From positions 16,263 to 80,262 of IMG/VR virus record IMGVR_UViG_3300047560_002518: DNA of 64,000 nucleotides, one strand, 5' to 3'. Below are positions 24,533-34,600 of the stretch, in pieces. A program made the position numbers and the translations under genes. Origin of the DNA: a virus. Every line of letters begins with the position of its first letter. Position 1 is the first letter of the stretch. The notes below the pieces were generated by a model, which worked only from the letters and a program-made list of their open reading frames with translations, did not search any database and had not been told where the DNA came from.

Positions 24533-26017
24533 ATGCAACATTTTTATGACGGTGCCATAAGACGGTACCTTACTCAAACAATTCGAGTTTTTAGTGAATT
24601 TACAGTACGATACGGTGACGGAACGCTGCATCGTGTACCTGTCGGTTACGGTGACGGTGATCGGCAAACTACTAGTGTTATTAGACAAAATTCAGAAAAC
24701 ACTCTAAATTCAATACCACGTATCAGTATATACATATATGGTCTTGATTTAGACCGAGATCGTCTTGCAGATTCAACATTTGTTAGTAAAAAAAGTATAA
24801 GAGAACGAGATATCAACGGAAACGCTTACACTAATAATCGAGGTAGAAATTACACAATCGAACGCGTAATGCCAACCCCATTTAAATTAACTATGAAAGT
24901 TGATATTTGGTCTGCAAATACTGATCAAAAATTACAAATTTTAGAACAAATTTTAGTGTTATTCAATCCAAGTTTAGAAATTCAGTCGACTGATAATTAT
25001 ATTGATTGGACGAGTATTTCTGTGTTAAATTTAGATAGTGTTGCTTGGACAAGTAGATCAGTTCCTGTAGGAAATGATAGTCCTATTGATATTGCTACAT
25101 TAACAGTAGACTCACCAATATGGATTAGTCCTCCTGTTAAAGTTAAACAACTTGGTGTTATTACTAAAGTTATTACTGGAATTACTGATGCAAATGCAGC
25201 AGGATCAACTGGATTTGGTACAGACTATGTAGTACCTGATTATATTCAATCTGCACTGTTAACTGAAGTTATTTCGTGTGTAGAAAATTACACAATTGAA
25301 GTATTAGGAACACAAATCACATTATACAGTTCACATGAATCAGATTTAGCAAATTACGTTTCATTTGATATGCCATCTCATAGCGAATATCCACGTAAAT
25401 GGGAAGAAATATTTGAAAAATATCCTAAAAAATTTATACCAGGAGTTACTCGTGTTTTCCTAATGCAACGCAATGGTACAGAAATTAATGGTACTGTATC
25501 ACTTCATCCAACAGATGACGGTATTTTACTAGTTGATTGGGATTATGATACATTAAATCCTAATACTGGTATTAACAGTCAAGGTTATTTAGATACCGAT
25601 GATACAAGTTTGTATAATCAATCTCCGCAATATAGACCAAATAGCCCTGGAACATTTGATGCAATTATAGATCCGTTATCATATGATCCACATAGACCAT
25701 TAAAAGAAAGCACAGATCAGCCTATTCCAGTTGGTTTAAGATATTTAATAATTGAAGATATTGGTAGTGATATAAATGCCGACGGAGCAAGTGCTTGGAA
25801 ATCTAATAACGGAAGTGATTTAGTTGCTCATGCTAATGATATTATTGAATGGACAGGCAGTCAATGGAATGTTGTTTTTGATTCGATACATGAAACAGAT
25901 ACTATGATTTGGCAAACTAATACATATACAGGTATACAATATCTATGGAATGGTATTTCATGGGTTAAAAGTTTTGAAGGAATTTATCCGGTGGGAAAAT
26001 GGCGATTAGAACTGTAA
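24533..26017 (+). CDS. gp15: Tail sheath completion protein gp15
   Basis: 494 residues. gp15 hexamers cap the finished tail and connect it to the neck. YDGAIRRYLTQTIRVFSE at the N-terminus, the VPVGYGDGDRQ and IPRISIYIYGLDLD strands, and TPFKLTMKVDIWSANTDQKLQILEQIL correspond to the T4 gp15 core (272 residues). The C-terminal 250 residues are an extra beta-rich part; its end (WTGSQWNVVF, YLWNGISWVKSF) has Trp-rich fold elements like those of other virion proteins. AAGGAG precedes the ATG. Confidence 0.9.
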   Translation: MQHFYDGAIRRYLTQTIRVFSEFTVRYGDGTLHRVPVGYGDGDRQTTSVIRQNSENTLNSIPRISIYIYGLDLDRDRLADSTFVSKKSIRERDINGNAYTNNRGRNYTIERVMPTPFKLTMKVDIWSANTDQKLQILEQILVLFNPSLEIQSTDNYIDWTSISVLNLDSVAWTSRSVPVGNDSPIDIATLTVDSPIWISPPVKVKQLGVITKVITGITDANAAGSTGFGTDYVVPDYIQSALLTEVISCVENYTIEVLGTQITLYSSHESDLANYVSFDMPSHSEYPRKWEEIFEKYPKKFIPGVTRVFLMQRNGTEINGTVSLHPTDDGILLVDWDYDTLNPNTGINSQGYLDTDDTSLYNQSPQYRPNSPGTFDAIIDPLSYDPHRPLKESTDQPIPVGLRYLIIEDIGSDINADGASAWKSNNGSDLVAHANDIIEWTGSQWNVVFDSIHETDTMIWQTNTYTGIQYLWNGISWVKSFEGIYPVGKWRLEL

Positions 26018-26448
26018 CAGACAGTATTGTATGTAGTGGATCGTTGATTTATTCAAGATCTACTCATAGATTTTTACTCATTCAAAAGTCTTCAGGCAAA
26101 CATCAAGGAACTTGGGGATTAGTAGGAGGCACAAATTTAGCCAACGAAAATCCCTGGCAGGGTCTTACCCGTGAAATTGAAGAAGAAATAGGCTTTTTAC
26201 CAGACATTAAAAAAACTCTACCATTAGAAAAATTTGTATCAAATGATAGTATTTTTAATTTTCATACATATTTTTGTTTAGTTGATAACGAATTTGTTCC
26301 AATTCTAAGTGATGAACATATTGCTTGGGGTTGGTTCAGTATGTCTGCATTACCAAAGCCAATACATCGAGGGTTAAATCTTAGTTTGCGTAATAAAATT
26401 ATTCAAACTAAGATTCAAACTGTAATTGACATTATTGATAGTTTATAA
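25999..26448 (+). CDS. Nudix hydrolase
   Basis: 149 residues with a perfect Nudix box from G44 to F66: G-x5-E50-x7-R58-E59-I-E-E62-E63-I-G65-F66. Nudix enzymes cleave nucleoside diphosphates linked to another moiety, such as oxidised dNTPs, NDP-sugars, NADH or RNA caps. The substrate cannot be told here. It overlaps the gp15 end by 19 bases and uses a GGTGGGAAA upstream site, so it is co-expressed with late neck genes. Its stop overlaps the stop of the opposing glycosyltransferase by 6 bases. Confidence 0.92.
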   Translation: MAIRTVTDSIVCSGSLIYSRSTHRFLLIQKSSGKHQGTWGLVGGTNLANENPWQGLTREIEEEIGFLPDIKKTLPLEKFVSNDSIFNFHTYFCLVDNEFVPILSDEHIAWGWFSMSALPKPIHRGLNLSLRNKIIQTKIQTVIDIIDSL

Positions 26449-27366
26449 TTTTGCTTTAATATCAGCTAACATATTGTCAATTAGTCGTTTTGTTTCGTCT
26501 TCGTTAAAATCCATTGCAGTATCGTTTAGCTGATCAGCTTCAAACGACGAAAACATGTTAATTCTAATTGGACTATATCGTTTATTAAATCCTTCTTTTT
26601 CAATGATATTAAAATGATTTGGATAAGTTACATTTTCAGCAAATGTACTTCCTAAAATTACAGTTCCCGGTGTATTAACTGCGTAAGCTAAATGTTGTCC
26701 TACACTATCACACCCTATAAAATAATCAGCATGTTGAATAATTGAACCCCAAGTACGCAACGGAACATTTTCTGGGTGTCTTGTATATTCATTATTTGGT
26801 ATTTGAAATTCTGACATACTGATAATATTATAATACTTGCTTAATTCTTTTGCAATTGATATAAATGTAGATAAATTTAAACTTCTACTCATTGGGTCAA
26901 TTACTGTATTAAGATCAGTGCATTCTTCAGAACTGCGACCAAATGGTTGAATTACAATAGTTTTTTCTTTGTTAAACTGTTCTTTTGCTCTTAAACATGC
27001 TACTTTCCCAGTAATATCGTCTTGTTTGTTAAACATAATATTAGGTCGGTAATCAAAATCTTCTCTAATACTACCATTTATTAATTTATCAAATGCCTGT
27101 GAGATATTAATTTTTTGATTATAGTATTCATAATCAGCATACGGTTCTGGTATAATTAATTCACTACCTTTAATAATATTTTCAAATATGCCTTTAGTTG
27201 ATGATTCGTACATCCTATCTTGTAATAACGGATTGCCTAATAAAAATTCAGACCCGCCATCAAGAATAATATACGAATCTGGGTTTTCAATAATAAACCG
27301 CTCTAACGCCGGAATAGCGCATATTACTCTCCCCATACCACCGTTGATTAAAATTGTCTTTTTCAT
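26443..27366 (-). CDS. Glycosyltransferase family 9-like (heptosyltransferase-type)
   Basis: 307 residues. It begins KTILINGGMGRVICAIPALE, like the N-terminal glycine turn of ADP-heptose:LPS heptosyltransferases, has a TIVIQPFGRSSEE segment where the family has its donor-binding strand, and a FIGCDSVGQHLAYAVNTPG motif that closely follows the GT9 nucleotide-sugar pocket. Substrate unknown. It is the last gene of the sulfotransferase cassette and overlaps the APS-kinase-like gene by 80 bases. It may modify host or virion glycans. Confidence 0.8.
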   Translation of the reverse strand: MKKTILINGGMGRVICAIPALERFIIENPDSYIILDGGSEFLLGNPLLQDRMYESSTKGIFENIIKGSELIIPEPYADYEYYNQKINISQAFDKLINGSIREDFDYRPNIMFNKQDDITGKVACLRAKEQFNKEKTIVIQPFGRSSEECTDLNTVIDPMSRSLNLSTFISIAKELSKYYNIISMSEFQIPNNEYTRHPENVPLRTWGSIIQHADYFIGCDSVGQHLAYAVNTPGTVILGSTFAENVTYPNHFNIIEKEGFNKRYSPIRINMFSSFEADQLNDTAMDFNEDETKRLIDNMLADIKAKL

Positions 27367-27802
27367 AAATCCTCAATTTGTTTTCATTATTTACACAGTA
27401 TGATAGCAAGATATCTCTAATATGGTTTGACCAAAATTCTGCATCTTGTGTGCTAACTCTAACATTGTAAGTTATTGGCGGTTGAAATATTTGATTAGTA
27501 TTTTGGTATTTACAAAATAAACATGTATCAACAAATACTGTAAAATCTGCATTAAATAAGTTTCTTATTTTAGCAGTAGGCGCAATAAAATCACAAATAA
27601 CATATTTTGATTTAGATTCATCTGCTAATGATTTCATTCTAATGCCTTGTCGTAACCGACCTTCATCACTAAAATCCCAATCATTATAAAGTGATCGAAT
27701 AGTATCACCGTTATAATATGTTGAATTTGGTAATTTTTCTATTAATTTACGAGCTAATGTAGTTTTACCGGCCCCTGATAATCCCATAATTAAAATTTTC
27801 AT
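27287..27802 (-). CDS. APS-kinase-like P-loop kinase
   Basis: 171 residues with a P-loop GLSGAGKTT at 7-15, then YYNGDTIRSLYNDWDFSDEGR, which follows the adenylylsulfate kinase pattern (DGDNIR, then DLGFS and DR). APS kinase makes PAPS, the sulfate donor of sulfotransferases, from ATP and APS. Three cysteines occur in the CLFCKYQ region and downstream. The last 26 residues overlap the GT9 gene in another frame and look atypical. Small phage P-loop kinases of this kind can act on other substrates, so specificity is inferred from the neighbouring sulfotransferase. Confidence 0.75.
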   Translation of the reverse strand: MKILIMGLSGAGKTTLARKLIEKLPNSTYYNGDTIRSLYNDWDFSDEGRLRQGIRMKSLADESKSKYVICDFIAPTAKIRNLFNADFTVFVDTCLFCKYQNTNQIFQPPITYNVRVSTQDAEFWSNHIRDILLSYCVNNENKLRIYEKDNFNQRWYGESNMRYSGVRAVYY

Positions 27803-28320
27803 ATATTAAAAAAGTCAGTAGCACTGTTTCTAATGTTTTCGCATTTATCGTATAATGCAACATAGTCGTATCCTAACTCTTCAAATGCTTCGTGTCTAAT
27901 AGCATTTTCAAAATCAGTTTTAGCCTCAACGGTATAACCCCATCGTCTATAAGCTTCTTGTCGTATTTCTAACGATTGATCATTTACTGCTTCTGGCGGA
28001 TATCCAAATGTTCGATACGCAAGTCTACGAATAAAGAAAAACGGACTTTCGCAAGCTTCTAGTTTAATACCAGTAAATGCCCAATATCGCATATTATAAC
28101 TTAAATCTGGATCAGGTAATGTAAATGTGTTTAAAGCCATACTTGCTTCCCATCGAATATCCGGATCTGGATCAGTTAGTGCCGCTTCTGTAAATCCGTT
28201 TGTTCGATATGCATATTCACGAATTTGGTAATCTGGGTCGTCGTATGCTTCATCTGTTATTCCGTTTTCCTTGTAGTATTGTAGTCGTTGTTTTGTTGTT
28301 AACTCACTCATTTCTGTCAT
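27799..28320 (-). CDS. HEAT-like alpha-repeat protein
   Basis: 173 residues made of about six repeats of roughly 23 residues with the pattern D..xxIRxEAYRxxGYxxEA (for example DPDYQIREYAYRTNGFTEAA and DQSLEIRQEAYRRWGYTVEA). This is the look of HEAT or leucine-rich-variant alpha solenoids that bind other proteins. No catalytic site is visible. It lies between the sulfotransferase (17-base overlap) and the APS-kinase-like gene (4-base overlap), so it is probably a scaffold or regulator of the cassette; that role is inference. Confidence 0.7.
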   Translation of the reverse strand: MTEMSELTTKQRLQYYKENGITDEAYDDPDYQIREYAYRTNGFTEAALTDPDPDIRWEASMALNTFTLPDPDLSYNMRYWAFTGIKLEACESPFFFIRRLAYRTFGYPPEAVNDQSLEIRQEAYRRWGYTVEAKTDFENAIRHEAFEELGYDYVALYDKCENIRNSATDFFNI

Positions 28321-29101
28321 AAAATTTTCTCCAGTATTCTAAATCTGAGTATCGTTCTATAATATCATCAGGCAAAAGCATATGATTATTTATTTTGTTA
28401 ACACTTGGTCGAACATCATGTAATCCTGGTAGATTAACTTCGGCATCGCAACCGTTATCGTTAACTGTTGGAAGATTTGTAAAATCGTGTTTAAAATTTT
28501 CTATTTCTAAAAACTGATATAATGCATTAATCTCAAATTCTGTATTTGAAACTAACGATTCATATTCTATCAAATATATAGAATGCGAATATTTTGAATG
28601 TATTGCTTGTTTTAACGCATTTAAACTATATCCAACTACACCATTCCAATCCATTAAGCATTCAGCTCTTGAATATACATTTACATATTGTGAACCATAT
28701 ACTTGTGAATATATTGAATACGGATTTTTTCTGTATATAGTTTCAAACGAATTTAATATATCACATATTGAGCGTACACAGCAAATAATTTTTACATTAG
28801 GCATTGCGTTGTATAATATATCAATGTGTCCAGCCCACATACGATTTGTATCAAAAATTATTTCATTTGGTATAGATTCATAGACTGTATCAAACACTAA
28901 TTTTATAAGTTTTTGTGTATGTTCAGTAGTAACTATATGATTTGTTCCTGAATAATCAGGTTTAAGAAGTGAATCAACTAATGGCCCTACTCCTGATGTA
29001 ATATTTGCATAGCATTTTGGATTCTGTGATAAGATTGACGATAATAATGTTGACCCAGATCTTGGTAATCCAGATATAAAAAAATATTGTTTGTTAGACA
29101 A
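28304..29101 (-). CDS. Sulfotransferase (PAPS-dependent type)
   Basis: 265 residues. The 5'-phosphosulfate-binding loop GLPRSGST is at residues 11-18 and the 3'-phosphate-binding segment KIICCVRSICDILNS at about 104-118, with R110 and S118 in the expected places. A LIEYESLV segment and a C-terminal Trp-containing helix fit the family. It would move sulfate from PAPS to a hydroxyl or amine, often on a sugar or tyrosine. The start overlaps the stop of the adhesin gene by 8 bases, so the two are translationally coupled. Confidence 0.88.
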   Translation of the reverse strand: MSNKQYFFISGLPRSGSTLLSSILSQNPKCYANITSGVGPLVDSLLKPDYSGTNHIVTTEHTQKLIKLVFDTVYESIPNEIIFDTNRMWAGHIDILYNAMPNVKIICCVRSICDILNSFETIYRKNPYSIYSQVYGSQYVNVYSRAECLMDWNGVVGYSLNALKQAIHSKYSHSIYLIEYESLVSNTEFEINALYQFLEIENFKHDFTNLPTVNDNGCDAEVNLPGLHDVRPSVNKINNHMLLPDDIIERYSDLEYWRKFYDRNE

Positions 29102-31664
29102 GTGCTCCTCCTCGATAGCCTTTTGTTACCCATGTTACATTGCTGTTTCCGCATACTGCTGCTCCTCCGGTACCGCCCGGTCTTCCTCCACCATAATACA
29201 CAGTTGTATTTTGAGCAGTACTTTGTCCGCCACCCTGGCCACCAGAACCGCCATATGTGCCTCCACCGCCACCACCTCCACCGCCGAGTCCGCCAGTAGA
29301 ACAAAACCCACCAGATGATCCACCAGAACCGCCAGTTTGCGTACAGCATATAGTATCAGTAGCATTAGTAGTACATGCTTTCCACCCTCTGCAGCCTCTT
29401 CCTCCTGGATTACATGATGATCCAATGCCTCGTCCAAATCCACCATTACCGCCATTGCCAGCGTAGTAATACGAATATGATGAGCACCAACCAGCTGCGG
29501 TACCGGCAGTACCTGCTGTTGAACCAGCATAGTTACCGGATGTTTTATATGCTGCTCCATATGTTCCACCTGCTCCTCCTGGTATACCACCACCGCCTCC
29601 ACCGCCACCACCGTGCCACGCGTCGCCACCACCACCACCGCCACCACCACCGCCAATTGTGCAGTTGTTTATTATACGCAATGGGATATTAGTCCATATT
29701 GCTGGGCCACCATTAAAACCAGCAACACCTGTGCTTGTTCCTTTACACCCTCTTCCGCCAGCACCGCCGCATCCCATTACTGTTCCATAATTAATAAATG
29801 TAAGTGATTTACGAGCAGGCATTGTGATTCCACAGAAACAGAACATAGGATTAATGTTTGATGAGCATAGTCTGCTACCAGAACCTATACAAACATTAAC
29901 TGCTTTTATCCCGTCCCATCCATAATTAGATAATGTAGAACTATTAAAGAGTATGTTACCTGAACATGAATAGTATGTTATGTTTAAAACAGTTGGTACT
30001 CCGGCAATTGTTGGTCCAGTTTCGTATGTTTGAAATGAAGAACCAGTAGCTGTACATGCAGTTAACGTGTAATAGTAGGTATTTCCGTTAGTTAATGGGC
30101 CCACACATACTGGAGATACTGTAGTAACTGTATTTTTAACAGTGTCTAAATATGTTCCACCGTTAGCTATATTTGCATTTGATTGCGAAGTATATGCACG
30201 AAGTGTATATGAGTTAATAACGCTATATGGGTCATATGGTACATTAAATAACAAGTATGTACATTGATTATTAGGTTCTACTATAATCGATGACGGTGCA
30301 GACGGGGCTGCACGAACAGTTACCGCAGACGATGTTGCAGTACCTCCGGGGTTTGATGCTTTTAAATAAACAGTATTATCAAGTGCCGGTGTTAATCCGC
30401 TAATTGTAAAATTTGTAGACGAAAGCTGTGTACTAATATAGAAAAATACTAATGAACCAATAGATCCACTTGCAGTAGTCGTAATTGGAGGGCCGTTAAA
30501 TGTTGCAGATAACTGAAATTGATTAGAATATACTGATGTATTAACAATATAATATGTAGTTGGGTTAACATATCCAGTTATTGTTCCTGGACTCGTACCA
30601 GAAACCATTATAGTAGCACCTCGTTCATAAGAAACTGTAGTAGTTGTAGTAGTAAACCAACCATTTGTTACTGCGTTAATTGATACACTAGATAATATAG
30701 TCGCGTCATGACAATATGTAAAAGTATATCCACTTGTAGATCCACCATTTGTAGTAGTGATTGCTGCTCCGCCTTGTGTTGCTGATAATTGAAATGTAGT
30801 AGGATTAGAAGATCCTATTACATAGTAAGTTTTAGGATTTGAGTATCCAGTAATAACTGCTGCACCGGTACCACTTATTATTACTCTACAACCAACTGAG
30901 ATATTTGGATAATAAATATCGCCAGTACCGCCGCATGCAAAATTCCCAGTTGTGCTTGTAATAGTTACACTTGATAATGGAAAAATACCAATATTAATAG
31001 GTACAAGTGTGCTTCCAACCCATGCAGTATAATACCCACCGGATCCTGTAAAATTAAGATATGCAGAATTTGATCGTATATTACCGGTTGAACTATATAC
31101 TGGTGCATTAGGTATTGTCCATGCAATTAAAACATCTGATGATGTTGATCCAGACGAATTAGTTGCATATACATACATATTATATGAAGTATTTGCAACA
31201 GGTGATAGATTAGTTGAACTATTAATAGTAGTTCCAGTGTATGCTGGTGTAACACCGGTTATTAGCGTAGAATTATTATAAATTGAATAAGTTAATCCTG
31301 AAACATTTGTCCATGATATTATAAATGATGTTTGCGTTGAACTAGAATATGCCAATCCTGTTGGTGCAACAGGTGCAGTTAATACTGTATAGTTTGCCGA
31401 ATCAGTATATGCTGTTCCTAAAAATGCTCTAACTCTCATTACATATGATGTATTTCCAGTAAGTCCACTAATTGATGAACCGGTATTGCTAGTAGCTCCT
31501 ACAACTTCAACACCTGCTTTATAAACCTTATAAGTTATGCCCGGAATTGATGCAGCATCCCATGTAAGAATAAATCCTGTACTTGTAATCGACGATGCAG
31601 CTATATTTGTCGGTGGAGGTGGTCCGCCGGCACTACCTACTAATATTAAGTTATTTCCACTCAT
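29094..31664 (-). CDS. Tail adhesin: fibronectin type III domains plus polyglycine receptor-binding domain
   Basis: About 856 residues from the ATG at 31664, which has AAGG upstream and avoids overlap with the previous gene; the frame is open back to 31712. The N-terminal and middle part has FN3-like units (PPPPTNIAASSI, APVAPTGLAYSS, APSAPSSIIVEP) with Trp/Tyr spacing typical of the fold. The last 200 residues are packed with glycine runs separated by short variable loops and several Cys, a design like the receptor-binding adhesin gp38 of T2/S16-type phages. It is probably the distal tip that decides host range. Confidence 0.8.
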   Translation of the reverse strand: MSGNNLILVGSAGGPPPPTNIAASSITSTGFILTWDAASIPGITYKVYKAGVEVVGATSNTGSSISGLTGNTSYVMRVRAFLGTAYTDSANYTVLTAPVAPTGLAYSSSTQTSFIISWTNVSGLTYSIYNNSTLITGVTPAYTGTTINSSTNLSPVANTSYNMYVYATNSSGSTSSDVLIAWTIPNAPVYSSTGNIRSNSAYLNFTGSGGYYTAWVGSTLVPINIGIFPLSSVTITSTTGNFACGGTGDIYYPNISVGCRVIISGTGAAVITGYSNPKTYYVIGSSNPTTFQLSATQGGAAITTTNGGSTSGYTFTYCHDATILSSVSINAVTNGWFTTTTTTVSYERGATIMVSGTSPGTITGYVNPTTYYIVNTSVYSNQFQLSATFNGPPITTTASGSIGSLVFFYISTQLSSTNFTISGLTPALDNTVYLKASNPGGTATSSAVTVRAAPSAPSSIIVEPNNQCTYLLFNVPYDPYSVINSYTLRAYTSQSNANIANGGTYLDTVKNTVTTVSPVCVGPLTNGNTYYYTLTACTATGSSFQTYETGPTIAGVPTVLNITYYSCSGNILFNSSTLSNYGWDGIKAVNVCIGSGSRLCSSNINPMFCFCGITMPARKSLTFINYGTVMGCGGAGGRGCKGTSTGVAGFNGGPAIWTNIPLRIINNCTIGGGGGGGGGGDAWHGGGGGGGGGIPGGAGGTYGAAYKTSGNYAGSTAGTAGTAAGWCSSYSYYYAGNGGNGGFGRGIGSSCNPGGRGCRGWKACTTNATDTICCTQTGGSGGSSGGFCSTGGLGGGGGGGGGTYGGSGGQGGGQSTAQNTTVYYGGGRPGGTGGAAVCGNSNVTWVTKGYRGGALV
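29110..29690 (-). repeat. Glycine-run coding region of the adhesin
   Basis: GGN-rich simple sequence encoding repeated glycine motifs (GGGGGGGGGG, GGAGGTYG, GGSGGSSGG) alternating with variable loops. Both strands show long open shadows rich in Pro or Ala. This type of region recombines easily. Confidence 0.75.
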
Positions 31665-31681
31665 ATTTTTAATTACCTTTT

Positions 31682-34600
31682 TTATGAAATTCCGGATCCG
31701 GAAATGACCCAAGAAGTAGAACCTATCTTAAGTAAAGTAGCAAGTCCGGATGCTCCTAATGTTCTTGTTTTTGTAGTATCTGAAGTTCCTGCCCAAAATA
31801 AATTATCAGTTGTTGTAATAGATAATGCAGCTGATGTTACATCATTAACAATCGTAATTGCAGTTCCTATTGGAAATGCAACTGACGAGTTTGCAGGTAT
31901 TGTATAAGTATGCCCAGTTGTTGCACTACTATGGAAAACATGTTTTCCAGAATCAGTTAATGCAAAACTGTATGATCCTACTTGTGCATTTTGAGGTACT
32001 TCTAAATAACCAACAGTAAATGTTCCAGCCGGTAATGTAGCATTTGTAGTAGCCGTTGATGTTAATGTTATCGAATTTGCACCAGCTGTTATTAATGAAG
32101 AACCATTTGCAATTGTTAGTGTAGTAGTTCCAGATGCTCCAGGATCTGTAATCACTAAGTTATTTACTTTAGTAAATGTACCAGTGCTTGCAGTAGTTGA
32201 ACCAATTGGTGTATTTTGAATACTTAAAGCTTCAAATCCAACATTACTAACCCATCTTCCTGATGTAGATGACCAAGTTAATGTTTTATCAGTAGCACCT
32301 TTTAATGTAATACCGCCACCATTTGCCGTTGCATCAGACGGAGTAGTAACTACACCTAATTCTATATTTTTATCATTAACTTGAATTGTAGTAGAACTAA
32401 TAGTAGTTGTTGTTCCGGATACGGTTAAATTACCATTAATAGTTGTTGTTCCTGATGACGAACCAATTGATATAGTTGTCGCAGCACCAAATGCATTTAT
32501 AGTTGTTGCTGTAGTATTAAACACTGAAAATACAGTTGAATCTGTAACAACTGATGTTGTAAATGTTGGGCTTGTTGAAAGTACATTATTAGTTGAACCG
32601 GTTGATGTAGTAACACCTGTACCTCCATTAGCAACTGCTAATGTTCCAGTAACGCCAGTTGTTAATGGTAACCCGGTACAGCTTGTTAATGTACCTGATG
32701 TTGGTGTTCCTAATGCAGGTGTTACTAATGTTGGACTTGTATTGAACACTAATAAACCAGAGCCAGTTTCATCTGAAATAACACCAGCTAATTCAGATGA
32801 AGTTGTTGCAGCAAATACTGATAATTTGTTTGTTGTGTAAGTAACGGTACCACCGCCACCTAATGAAATTGTTGCTGAATCAGTTCCACTAAATGTAAGA
32901 GTATTGTTTATACCAAGTGTTTTTCCATCTACAATAGTAATTGTAGATCCTGTAGCTACTGCAGTAAATGCAATCTTATTAATTGAAGTTGCAGTTGCAG
33001 CACCAAGTACTGGAGTTGTTAGTGTAGGACTTGTTGATAACACGTTGTTACCAGAACCAGTTGATGTAGTAACACCTGTACCGCCATTAGCAACTGCTAA
33101 TGTTCCGGTAACACCAGTTGTTAATGGTAATCCAGTACAGCTTGTTAATGTACCTGATGTCGGTGTTCCTATTGCTGGTGTTACTAATGTAGGACTATTA
33201 CTAAACACTAATGATCCAGTACCAGTTTCATCTGAAATAACACCAGCTAATTCAGATGAGCTTGTTGCAGCAAATACTGATAATTTGTTTGTTGTGTAAG
33301 TAACGGTTCCACCAAGTCCAAATGACACTGCTGCAGCACCGGTAGCATCGTTTGAAGTTAATGTTATTGAATTACTAACTAACAGTGTTTTACCGTCTGC
33401 AATAGTTAATGTTGATCCAGTAGCCGGAGCAGTTATTGTAACTTTGTTAATTGCACCTGATGTTAATGAACCGTAAATTGTCGCTGACGTAGTGCTTGCA
33501 GTTCCAATAACTGTAGTGTTTGGTCCTGCTCCAATTGCATTTGCACCAATAACAATTGTATTACTGTCTGCCGGAGCAGCACTAGTTGTATTATAACCTA
33601 TAAATGTGTTATTATTACCGCTAGTTACTGAATTTGATCCATTTGCATACCCTGCATACCATCCTACTGCAACGTTGCCGGCACCGTTTAATACATCGTG
33701 TAGTGCATAATGGCCTACTGCAGTATTGTTGCTAGAAGTTGATGTTTTAAGAGCATAATAACCAATTGCAATAGAACTTGATCCAATTAAGTTAGCCGAT
33801 AATGCACTACTACCAATAGAAATATTATTACTTCCAGTAGTATTTGCAAGTAATGATTGATGACCAAATGCAACGTTATCTGAACCAGTTGTTGCTGCTT
33901 TAAGAGTCTGATATCCAGATGCGGTATTTCTTGCACCACTTGAAACTGCAGCAATTGACGATAAACTTTGATATCCAAATGCAGTATTTGTTGCTACTGA
34001 GTTAGCACCTAACCCAACTGTGAGTGTATGCAGAGATGCATCTGTTGTTGTTGTAATTGTGCTTGACCAAGTACCTGTTGTAATTGTACCAACTGAAACT
34101 AATGATGATAATGTTGTTACATCAGTATTAACTAATGTACCAGTAGTAGGCAATGTAACAGTAGTTGCACCAGTAGAAGTTAGTGTAATTGAATTTGCAC
34201 CAGATGTTGCTAATGTTGATCCTTGTGCTAATGTTAATGTTGCACTTGTTGTTGGTTCAGTGATTGTAACTTTGTTTACTGATGTTGCAATTAATCCACC
34301 AATTTTTAAACTATCATATGTAGCTGAAGTAAAATCAACTACATTTGATGCAGGAGCAGTAGGTACTCCGCTGAATATTTTCCACACAGAATCACTTGCG
34401 TCTCTAATAACCCCTGTATAATACTGTGTTGAATTTTGTCTATAAGTTGAAACGATACCAATATCAACTAGATCTTGTAAATTAGTGTAACCGGAAAATA
34501 CGTACGAATTAGAAATTCCTTTATTTAATGTTACAGTATTTTTAATTGTAGTTGCACCGGTGCTTGCACCAATATTAACTACAGTACCTGCACCTGCAAA

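Noticed and set aside
29087-29807. Several plus- and minus-strand ORFs opposite or beside the polyglycine adhesin tip
   Set aside because: They are Pro-, His- or Ala-rich shadows of glycine codon repeats.
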